Part shown: positions 12,801 through 24,800 of the stretch, piece after piece
Layout: every line of letters starts with the position of its first letter
Numbering within the stretch: position 1 is the stretch's first letter
Origin: Lineus longissimus
Taxonomy: Eukaryota; Nemertea; Pilidiophora; Heteronemertea; Lineidae
Direction of reading: 5' to 3'
NCBI RefSeq assembly: GCF_910592395.1
Contig: NC_088311.1
Coordinates: 5,398,501 to 5,458,500, forward strand
DNA length: 60,000 bases
Position numbers and translations under genes: made by a program
Notes under the pieces: generated by a model
What the model saw: the letters and a program-made list of their open reading frames with translations, nothing else
What the model was told of the DNA's origin: nothing
Database searches by the model: none

Positions 12801-15800
12801 CGAATAGGATGGCAGTGAGTGCCGGTATCTGGTCAACCAATATGGCCAGCTCAATTTAGAGGAGTAGGTAACAAGGTTATGCAGCATCTCGTGTGATTAG
12901 TGAGACAGTTTGGCAAGGAGTCTCATGCGGCTTGAAGGCAAGTAAGTTAATTTGTGAGTAAAACCACAATATTGAAGAGGAGTAAGTAACAAGGTTATGC
13001 AGCATCTTTTGTGGCCAGTGCATACAGTGAGAAGAGCTTGGCAAGGAAATAATCAAACATCGAGATCTTGACATAATTTCACTGCTTTTAAAGGCCAAGC
13101 ACTTTAACATGAGATTGTTACAGTAACTCATTTTTCTGCGAGCTTGATATTTTACAAATAGCACAACAGTGAAATCAAAATCGAGAGAGCTAAAGTCCCC
13201 ACCCTTTTCCTGAAATCTTGTGAGTCCATGCAGGGTGATCATAAAGATGTCATAACAACGTTTAGCAGTTTATGATGAAAGTCAATACAAAACCAATAGC
13301 CTTCCTCATATATACAGTAGACAAGCCTTATTTCCAGGCACTTTATATAGAGATCAGCTTGCAAAGAGGTGACAAGCTCCTTGGCATCCATCAAAGTATT
13401 AGTTTGCAATCTGATGCATCACATTAGAAAGCATTCTTTCCTTTCAACAAACCATTGGCAGCGCTATATCATTTATCCAGAGGAGTCACACCTCTATAAC
13501 TTAACACGATTATCTACATTATTGGAACAACCAATAAATCAATGCAACAGTACTCACCAGTTTGATGATCTTGATGAGGACCCAGTTGTTGGAGGAACTG
13601 GTCATCAGCTTGAAGAACACTGGCGCCAGCGACAGGTAGTTCTTCGGATTCTTCCGTGCTAATTCACATATCACATTCACTGCTGCTGACTGCACACCTG
13701 TAAAGAGACACCAGTAATTACAACAATTAATCAAATGATTTGATCGATTATCATTGTGGAATGCAGACTAAACACAAGCAGGGATAGAACTTCACGAATG
13801 CGACAGAAGCAATTGCCTGTGTGTCCATCCTCCCCTTGCCTTGGTGCCCTTGAAATGCCTTCCTTCATGAAGGCAGTTTTTCAAAACCCTATGGTCCATC
13901 AACAAAAGTACCCAACCCGGAGTTATTTACAATTCTATCTGTCATTGATTGAGCATACTGGTTTCCTTGCAAATGCCCAGGTTGATTGTAATAGAGGTTG
14001 CTTTACTAATACTTTTGTTTCATCAACAGGCACGCCACACAACTGGGCCATAAATTACCTCAGACAGAAACACCCCCAAGCATACTCTTGCATCATTGCC
14101 TCGTAACTATCGCCACTAAAACCATCTGTCTTCTTTCCAAATCCATTATGCCAACGATAGATCTCTGTGACAAAATAACGAAGACCAATTTCACGCTAGA
14201 TGCTCGCAGAAGGTGGACGTGCCAGAAAAGCAAGAAAACGCACACCAGAGCTAATGTAATGAAACAAAGGTCGATCGTTTTCCCCAGCAGTCACATCAGT
14301 ATCGTTACTGCAATGGATCAACATCAGCCCCAGGTCAGGGCAGTTTATTTGCACGACTGCATTTAGGAATTATCATCTATGCAGCTAGGTATGAGACAAC
14401 GGAAAGACACAGATAGAAGACACCTCAAAGGTAGAAGCCAATTAATCAACTGCAACACTTTTTTGGTGTTTGCGGTACAAGACGTGTTGTGTTTACTTGA
14501 TTAAGAATGTGCGGTCTTCATCCACAATGCTGACATGTTCTTCGTTCATAACAGGAGAAAAGGGACAGAAATTCCAACTAACGTACAGGCTAAACATGTT
14601 AAATGTAAAACTGATTTCATAGCAGGATGAATTTTAACCAGCAATAAGAGAGGATTTTAGAAGAGAGCTTATATTCATTAGCTACCGATGAGGTTATTGA
14701 ATTGAAGGAGTCTGTCTGTGCCATCTCGGGAGTATCTTCTTCTTCAGGCTTCGCTCTACACTTGACGGTGTTATTCTCCTGAGAGGATTCCTCCTCCGAG
14801 GCGGATGAGCGTTTTTTTTATGCACCACTATGGTTTAAGGCACCAATACCATCCTGGGTTGTCCCCGGGCCCTATTGTGTGGGAGTCAGCTGCGTCAACC
14901 ACTAGGCTGTGAGACTCCTCAGCTCCAAATACAACATGTATGAACTGTTCCATTTAGGAGAAGTGATCGTAAAGGTTACCCTCCAATTAAACCTGTCTAA
15001 CCCTGTAACTGACCACATCAAGATACACCACCGGGTGTCTGAGAGTGCTTACATCCATTAACACCACTGGTCACATCTGGACCTCAATTAAACTCAGCTA
15101 CCAGAATCCCAGAGGAGCTCATTTAGCAGAAACGTGGCTATTGTTTTCTCTTTCCGATAGGTTCAGTGGCCGCAGGGACAGTGTTTGCCTTTATAGTTCG
15201 CCAAAATGGAAACGTACATGGAACTATTCTCAACTGTGACAACTGCTTAACGCCCAGAAGACAAAAATTGTTGTGGTCAGTAGTATTACTTGAAGTCGAT
15301 GACGGTTGTGTCTGGGCTAATCTACATAATTTGAAACGTTCAAAGCCTGATCATGCCTTTGGTTACAGTCTCAGGAAGTACTTTAGTCTCAAGGGCTGTC
15401 ATTAGTGTCAACTTCACCAGTAGCTATGTCTAAAGGGTCTTGTAAAGACTTTGAGAAGACAGGTAATTCACACCTTTAGCTTTTGCAATGTCTCAGTTGG
15501 AGAGACAGTGTGACAGTCATTCCCCTTGATGGTCACAGTGAACACCTGTCAATTACAATCTAGCTATCAAGTTCATGTCCATTAGGTCTTACAAACTTCT
15601 CAAGAAAACAACAAATCTCTATGGCACTCGAAAAGAGATGTTTTTACTTGTTCCTACCAATCAAGGCATTGACAGCTGTTGTTGGCAGCCATGTGAAACA
15701 GCAATCAGGTCTTTGGTGGTCATCCAAGGTCAGCTGTCAATAACAGCCTGTCCTCGGAAGTGGAATCACTGATGGCATCAACGGTATCTGTTTGTTGATA

Positions 15801-18800
15801 GCCATCGCATGTTGAACAGGTGGTAAATATTGCTTACTACCCGATTATCGGACTATGTGTGTTGACACACACACAAGGTCATATAGCAAGTGCTAGTATT
15901 GGTTGTTGCCCCATTTTCTGACCCTGTAGATTGCCTTTGCAACATCTAAATGGTTTCTTCTTACAAGAGGCGCACGGTGGGAAGAACTGTTCAAGAAAAT
16001 ATGATGCAGGATGCTCATATATGAGACACTATATCCCATCGATCATCTATTCTCAACAGCTGCCAGAGAAAGCTGACATCACAGCCATATAATATGTGTA
16101 TCCACCATATCTTAGTGTCAACAGCAGAATCTGTAAACTAGTACACATACCTGGGTCTTGATCCTCCAACTTGTCCTTTAAACGTGGAAACGCTGGTCTC
16201 AATGCCTCCGGGAATGCCAAGAATACTTTATACATTAACAATATGGCTTTCTTCCTGAGGTATGGCTTGGAAGAGCTCATCTGGAAAGATGGAAGTGAAC
16301 AAGTTTTGGAAACAACAAGAGAAATTTCTGCTGAATGCAGAATCCTAAAGTTTTCTTGCCATTAGCTGCAATTTCTAACAGAGGCGATACTTTCATCCAG
16401 CCTTCACTGATTACTGGAATCAAGCAGAGCATAAAACTAGGTTTGATGAGTTGGCAATTGATAAACAGCATTGCAGTTTACCAGTTTACCAGTTGCTATT
16501 TTGTTTGTCTTTGCCATTGGAAAGTCTTTCAACAAACTCATCAGCTTGAAATGGTATAAATCACACAGTATGAGCCCTTTTTCTAGCAATTCACTAATTC
16601 AGGCACAGAATTCCTTGCCACCTTCCATTACTCAAGATGGCATTGCATAAAAGGATAAAGTTGAATCTGCCTCATGTCAAATGAACACAGCATAAGCCAT
16701 TGATAACACTGCCAAGTTTTCGCATCAGTATTGGTAAACTGCCAACACCAATCAAGTAAATTTTGACAAAAATAGCCCAGTCACATAGCTAAAGACATCA
16801 GGCAGCCTTTGGATATTATCCATTATCCAATGTCAGATATCCTCTCCCTTATTTTACCATCACTGGTCTCTCAAGCGTGAGGCGATCAATTGGTCGGCTT
16901 AACTCTCCACTCGGCTCAGCTGTAGCGAAGACAAATGATGGGAGGTAAACGCGTATCTGCCCAATGGCTCGTGTCCATGATACTTTTTATGTCACTGTGC
17001 TTTGAGGCTCAGCAAGGTTGGTAAATAGGTAGGGGAGAGGGGGGGGGGGGGCTAGTTATTCTTTCCCTTTCCCTGTTCCTTCAAAATCTACAACGAGACG
17101 GTAATATAAAATACCCATACACATCCTACCAGGCCCAGACTAGAAAAAATATATCTAAAGCTTTTTTATTTTTCATTTTAGCCCCCCTGATTTTTTGCAA
17201 TGGTCAACTAGGAATCACATTTCCAGGCCTAAAGGTGCAAATATCACTTCATATCCACATTCCTAGGTCTAAAGTGCATCACCAGGTCACAAAGAAAACA
17301 CCACACGCGAACAGAATATGGATACAAGGAGGTTAAGCCAACAATGACAGAAACATTTTGCAGCTTCTTTTACGATGGCAGAGAATACAGCACTTTTGCG
17401 CGCCCAGTCCTCGCAAAGTCAAACGAATGCTTTTAGCAACATTACTCGCCAAGGCAAGCAATAAAAGCTTTACCAACGGCAAACATTATAATCACACTGC
17501 GGATTTTCCTTTTTCTTACCCAAAAAATTCAAACACACCAAAGACAGTGACTGCCTTTTGAGGCGCGCGATCGCGCCCGCGCACCATCGCGCGCCTCAAT
17601 TTTTTTTAGGTGAATGAAACATCGCGCGCCTGCCCTTTAAAATGCATTAAAAAATCGTGCGCCTAAAAAATGATTGCGACGCAGTGGAAAGTGATGCTAA
17701 TTACACAGGGGTCAGTAAGTCAGACATTTCAATTATCGAACTATTTTTGTGCTAAAGACTAGGCCATGATAGACAGAAATTATAGAAACCGGACGCGACT
17801 GCCGCAGGTGCACGAGCCGAGATGCAATATTCCCGCCGAAATTATATACTCAAGAGAAGACATACTATACCGGTACTCCGACGTAAATCTCGCAGTTCTG
17901 GAAATATCTTTGCGGTAGTCTCGCGCGTACCGGATATAACCCATCAAGCTTTTCTCCTTCAGAGAAATACTGCGTTGCGCTCAAGTGCCTTATAAGGCTG
18001 TGAACAAAATTAACGTTCGACCAATGAGAAAGCCACATTACCCTGCATACGAGGTTGGACGCGTGATCACTTAGTGACAAGTAAAAATAGAATCAGACCA
18101 CATGTTTCTATATGTCAGAATGCTGCCGTTTGCGCTGTAGTACACGTGTGTTGTCCAAATTTTCGATTTCAAGCAAGTTTAAGGCCAACCTCGTGTCCAC
18201 CAGACTAACGTTGTCGATGGATACCAGAAGAAAAGTTGGTTGGTGGTAAAAAAAAACAGTGCACCTAGGATTTTATGGTGCACTGAAAACCATGCACCTG
18301 GCTTTTTCAAAAGGCAGTCACTGCAAAGATGAAATGTTTTAATGTCATTCGAAACACAGTGCTCTCAATTTACAAGAAGATTAGCATTCTGATACAGTCA
18401 ACAAAGTTTCATATTTGACCCACAGGGATACCGGAAAGGTAAATTTCACAACAAATGTTTGAAATTAGAAACGTGCGAAGCTCACAGAAATCAAAGGATG
18501 TTTTGATGATATCGACATGTTTTTCTATTGATACAAGGCAACTAAATTGGGCTTGGATTCTGCTGACGCATGAGCAGTTTTCAGAGGACGTTGAACCAAT
18601 TTGGAGAAATAATACTGGTGGGTGGGAAATGGGAGACAACAAAATAAAACAGATGCGGAAATATAAACGCTTATCAAAGTAAAGCTGTTTTGACGCCTCC
18701 CAGCTCGCTCAACAAGTCTCACTCAACAAGTCGGTCATCGGTGTTCCTTGTTTCAGAGGAACAAAATCTATGACAACAGCATGTCCCTTATTGTCTGGCA

Positions 18801-21800
18801 ACCATATTAGCTCTACCAAGTGCACCCTCAAAGCAATCCAGGAATGGCCAATTTTGATAATTACCTGATGTCAAAAGGAAGACGATATGTTAGCTAGAAG
18901 TTTGGAGGACTGCTAAGACCGTCTGGAGAGAATTTCGATACTAGCAGCAACACGAGGTTCCTTTGAGTTCAGATACACTATTGGAAAGCTAAGATTATTG
19001 TAAACCTACCCATTTTTCAAAATACCACCCTATATACTTCACTAGTACTGCAAACCATTTCTGCGAAAAGGTTCACTCTCAACATAAAATTGGAGATTTT
19101 CAGGACCTTTTTCATAAATTTTGTGTCTCACTTCACCTCCCCAACCCCACCAGACGGCATAAAGAACCACGTGGCATGAAACAGGTTCTTTTTAAGAATA
19201 CAAACCACAAGATATCATGCGAATAAAACCCTTTCATCTTACCAATGTCATGATGTCGTTGGCCAGATCTCTTGCTAAGTCTGTTGTCATAAAGCAAGAA
19301 AGGCCATTCAAGGCGACCCCAGCATCATAGATATTCTGTGCACTCAAATCCTGCAATTATAGAACAAAGAAGAGAAATCACAGAAAGAATCTTAAAATGC
19401 AATGGTGATGATGACAGTGTTTCAGCAATGAATCCAAAAAGTTCTAGTATCGATAATATCTCAACAGTTTTTTCCTTCTACTTGTCTTTGACCTCGTTTT
19501 TTACAACTTAAAAGCAAATCTGCAGTCTGTGCTTCAAATAATCACACAGTGACATACTTGATAAATTGGCATTAGAGGAATGATGATAATAATCAGAATT
19601 CCCCACGGCTTGTAGGATTCCAATTTCATCACGTTGTCAGGGTGTCAGAGATTTACAGTCGGCATCCTTAAAACTGATACGAAGAAGTCACCACAACATT
19701 CTCTGACCTGGGGATCTACCAATAATGAAGGGAAGAGATGAGTTTCTAGATTTGTAACCAGGAGGTTGGTGACAATAATCAGAAAGACCCGAAGGATTCT
19801 ACGTACACACACCTAATCGTAATTTCATCACGTTGCCTGGGTGTTAGAGATTCTGAGTCGGTATCTTCCCCCAAGGCTCTTAGCAAATCTATTAAGATTG
19901 ATATGAGGTAGTCGCGACAACATTCCACCGCTCGAGAATGAACCGATGGTGGAAGCAATCGCCACAGAGTAACTGCTGCGATGTTTCGACATTGCCAATT
20001 TATTTCCAAAACTCAATAAGTCTCCTGGGGCCTCAGCCATGGTGTGAATTAACTTATGGGGACATGTTCATTACTAAACACCATGGGGCTGATCTATACT
20101 CCCGCACCTCTATATCTCCTCACATCTCTAACCCCAGATTTCAATATAACCTCTCAAGAATACCCTTGGGACTGGCATGCTATAACTCTACAATTTTTAG
20201 GAGTGCTTTGAAAGTGAAACGTTTGGTCGGAAAGATGTCAATTTAGTGATTGAACCTTGGCGTCTTCTATTTGAGAGGGCATTCTGTCACACCAACAAGG
20301 GGATTACATTTTTACACCCCTGAAGTGGGCGACTGTTCCCCCCCTTCAACTGAAAATTCCCTAAATATCAGGCTGGCAAAAACAAAGGGGTTTACAGCGC
20401 GTTATTTTATAGCATGTTTGTGGTAGAGAGAGTAATTGACCCGTTAGCTTTCCCTGATGATGTGGCCAGAAACTTCATTACGAATCTATCGCCTGACTGG
20501 AATTTCATATCGGCCAGTAATAGAGCTGGTCACGAGGTCTCTCCTAAAGGTCCAGAATTACACCGTAATTTATTGGCAAGATGTAGCAATAGCGCGTGCT
20601 CGAGTTTTTCCGGTAATAGCTTCTTGATATTACTTGACAGCTTCACCTCTGTGAGGCGTGCAAACAGACACTGACAGTACAGTCTCCGCTGATACAACAC
20701 CTGTCAAAACAATCGCCTGTGATTTTGTCAAAAGATGGTAATAATGAAATCTACAACGGCTGCAGTTTTTTATTGAAAATTTCTCATTCCTCCTCCATGA
20801 ATAAGTTGAGAGAAAGATAAATAGAGGCATGTCTCAATTCATTTGAAAGGATATCAAATCCAGCTGATATCTTCACTGTTCATCCTTTTAATCTTCACGT
20901 AGCATCAATAGCTTTTAGCCTCCTTATTAAAAGGCATCAAACAGATCCTGATGGAATGAAATAAGTCCCCAGGAGTGTGTCTGATTCCTTCAGGAAGCCT
21001 CGTTTCAGCATGCAAATACATGGTGTACACAACTAGAGGCCTGACGGTCGTAATTACTCCACTGCAGCCTGTTGGATTCTCACCTTTCTTATCATATTCG
21101 TGGTAAGCATGAGGACATCTGTCCCTTCGTGGAAACTTTGTGAGGCTGCTAGATAACCCATTCTCTGGAAAACACAAGATGTAAAACATTTTAAAGTAAC
21201 TAATAAGCTGAGAATGAACAGTTGTGTGGCTTGTGACATTTAGATTGAGTGTTCTGATCTGAATAAGCAATATTCCCATTGCTAATGTATGCACACCAGA
21301 AACCCCAGAAGATCCACACCACGATCATATTCCAATCTACTCCACTCGACTATGGTGTAGGGTGTTGGTCTCCTTGAACCACAATACAACCATGAAAACG
21401 CCAGGCTGAATTTACAATGATGGTTCATCAGTTAGAAGCTACATGTACAGGTCTTTCAAAAGCTAATATTTTTCTGCCGCTACATGTATAAGCCAGAAAA
21501 GTAATTTCAAAGGCAACGATGATAATATGACAGAGAGTGGTTGATCATGTTACACACATCTAATGAACGCCAGCCATTTCTCTTGCCTCATTATTTAGAG
21601 CTTTTTCTCACCACTCTCTCAAGGGAGTTTTAATGATGTCTACAGATAATGATGGTGGTAAGCAGTGTGTTTTGCCAGTTTTTATTTCATGTTGTTAGTA
21701 AGAAGTATCTTTGCCCTTTTTTTTGGCCAGGATCATATTGCCACAGAAGATATTTAAGCATCAACTATTCAAGCCAAATCATCTGATGGCAGATGGATAG

Positions 21801-24800
21801 CACTTAAAAATTAGGAAACACACGCCATTAACCTAAGTTTGGAAAGCCATTACCACACGGCCAGGGAGGACCTGGTGTCATCCCATGCGATAGTCATACC
21901 AGTAATATACTTATAGGCTATGGTTCCATGCATCTGACCATGTACTAGCTAAAACCAGACGGCCAGAAAATAGGGCTGTGCTGAGCCCATGCAGAGCTAC
22001 CTACTATTGGATAGAGCAAATCAAGACTTAGTGTGGTGGTTTGCTCTGTTGTCATATCCGGCAGCAATGCAGTCGTATCCCAGAGCCATGTATGTACTTG
22101 CATCAACGCATCATTTCCCCAAAGGAAAGAGTCGCTGTCATCAGATATCACCAATAGTTCTTACTGTCTGATCCTAGGACATCATCATGTTCATCTTAAT
22201 TTCAAAGGGAACCTCCAGGACAGAGATAAACTCGGCACTTCTAGAAAGGTTAGAACTGCCACCGACATAACTTGTGTCCGCATCATGTTAATCCAAAAGA
22301 CTTGTAAAAGTGGCCACACAAGACAACAACCAAAAGTGATGGAGAATCATGGTGTAAAATCTTATAGCAACTTACCTTATAAGTGAATTTGGTTGAGCTC
22401 ATAACCTCAATGATATTGAACGCTGCCCAGCTGATGTCATAGCCCAGCATTTGGAGCTGCAATGAGAAAGGAAATGGATGCTTAATCATCAAAGGAGAAT
22501 TTCAGAATTGATGATGGACACTTAATAACAACGGAAATGAACTGATAAAAAATAAGTTAATGGACAATGTTGAAGCAGCAGATGGCTAAGATGGTCAACA
22601 TCATGATGGGAATCTGAAATAGAAGCTGTAGCAAAACACTCGTGTGAGCACAACTTTGTCTTCTTTTCCTTTCCCAATTCTGTGAACACAATCACAATTA
22701 GAATGGCAGTGAATTTGAAGAAAGAGACAGAAATAAACAAGTCAAATTTTGATTAAAACACAAATCTGAACATGATTATCATGATCTTGAATAGATTGAT
22801 CCAAAGTTTAATTACTTTGAGTGCTCTCGCAACCAATAAAGTACATAGTTACCAGATATCAAAAGTAATAATAATGGTCGTGAGTGACACATGCCAGAAT
22901 GTATTTCCAAATCCTGAGGGTTTCACTGATGGTTTAGCAATCATACGGCTTAATATGGAAATCATTCACACAATCTTCACCCAATCTAGCAAATTGATTG
23001 AACACCAATATCGGTGAGAAAAGAAACCCATCAGACAGCTCAACTGTGCTAGCCATAAAATTAGTTACAGACAACATTATAGAACGGGAGTTTCTCTAAG
23101 TTGATATCTGAAATCTGGTAAAGCGATCACTCTCCCTTATTTCGGGAATCATTCAGACATGGTCCACCCCTGGCTATTCGACTGAGCTGACACTTCTTTA
23201 GTAACATGTCCAAAAGACCTGGGGGTGAAAGTACATGAGAACCAAACAGGCCTTGTGAAAACTCAGATTCCACTGGTCATTCATGCATCGCTGAACCCAG
23301 AAGATGACAAACCAATAACAGCACAGTGGCAATTGTCCGATACCAAGAGAAGCTCCTCAACGTTTCCTGATATCGATAACTGCATGGATACAGTTCAAGA
23401 ATCACATTCTTTAAAGACAGAGGCGACATGCCATTGCTACTGAACCAAATAGACGTACACATGGTTGACATGTTCCCAGAGTACCATCCGTAGAAGCACC
23501 TCAGTGTTTCCTGTTATTGACATACATGTACAAGTACAGGAGTAATTGCCAATAAATGAGGTTCCTTGTAGCACCTCAAGGAACTATTCATGATCTATGG
23601 ATTCTACCATCAAATTGGGATGACAAACGGTACAGTGTTTCAGCTATGACTCGATCAGCATTATTTCCCTTCATCTTGGGAAATCATGCCCGTGTGACTT
23701 AGTCCATACTAAAGAAATAACCACAACAGTTCATCAAGATAGCCAAATAGCTAATATAGGGTGATATGAATAAATACTAGGAAATGCTTTTATCTAAATC
23801 TCCATGTACATTTACACTAGGCCTTCCTGTACAAAACCGGAGTAAAAGCATTTGCTAGTCTTTATTCATATCACCCAATGTCTTGGTACCCTTATCGTTC
23901 CTTCGAGAATGACACCGACTATTCCTTTGATGACATATCCCAACCATATCTTCCTGATAATATCACCCAGGGCTAAGCACTTACCGGATACTTAGAGGAC
24001 TGGATCATAATGGAATTCGTGCATATCTTTACTAATAAGATATTTCATTTCGGTTTGCTTCCGAGAGATTGCCATTACAGGGAATAAGCACTGAGGACGC
24101 CTTATACATGTTTTCTTGTCAACATTCTTGTACAGATGTCGCAGACCCGCATGCAGCATCCTCATTAATGTTGCTTTCTCTAGCAATGAGACTTGTACTT
24201 GTCACCTCCAAAAACAAAGTGCAGAGCAGACCCATGCAGCATTCTCATTAATGTTCCTTTCTTTAGCAATGAGTCTTGTACTTATCACCTCCAAACACAA
24301 AGTGACGACAGAAAAATAACCAACTTTGGGGGTGTTTTGGCATCGCTAAGCGCTGAAGAAGAATCAGACTTCATCATGGAATTCGTTACCACAGGCTTAT
24401 CATTTATTTATAGAAGTTTTTACTGCTAATCCACAACAGTTGGAAGACTTTCTCCAAGGCACAAGAAGGATTACGGCGCCAAGAGAATCAGCGAGAAACG
24501 CACACACAATGAAAAGATAGAATTCCCCATTGGGAATACGTTTCTACCTCAAGCAAAGATTTTATGTTACCAGAATGAAATGTACTGGTAACTAGATATG
24601 GTAGAAAGCTGCTGCGTTCCGAGTATTATTTGAGACACAATACGAGAACAGTGCTTTCAGGGGAAAAGGAAGTTCGACTATCAGAAGACTGATGCTGCAG
24701 CTGTGGGGCATTTCCCCACCATATTTCTAAAGCGGAAAACTGTCACTTGTACAGCTCAACTTACTGAGGGATTGCTTTCTTTTAAACAGTGCCACCAGGT

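Larger units (their letters stand above)
8561..13557 (-). other. AP3D1 intron 7
   Basis: GTGAGT to CAG. Holds the 26-bp tandem array, its parent duplication and the decayed 110-118-bp repeats between 11.6 and 13.1 kb. The first 3 kb (8.6-11.6 kb) shows nothing recognisable. Confidence 0.6.
16281..19242 (-). other. AP3D1 intron 5
   Basis: GTAAGA to CAG. Contains the poly-G run and the 779-bp transposon; otherwise unremarkable. Confidence 0.6.

Noticed and set aside
12877-13242. 121-codon minus-strand frame
   Set aside because: Overlaps the decayed tandem repeats and has no recognisable homology.
14812-14920. A genuine tRNA gene
   Set aside because: The A box fits but the B box is degraded, the acceptor stem cannot pair and an A tail follows, so a SINE-like element fits better.
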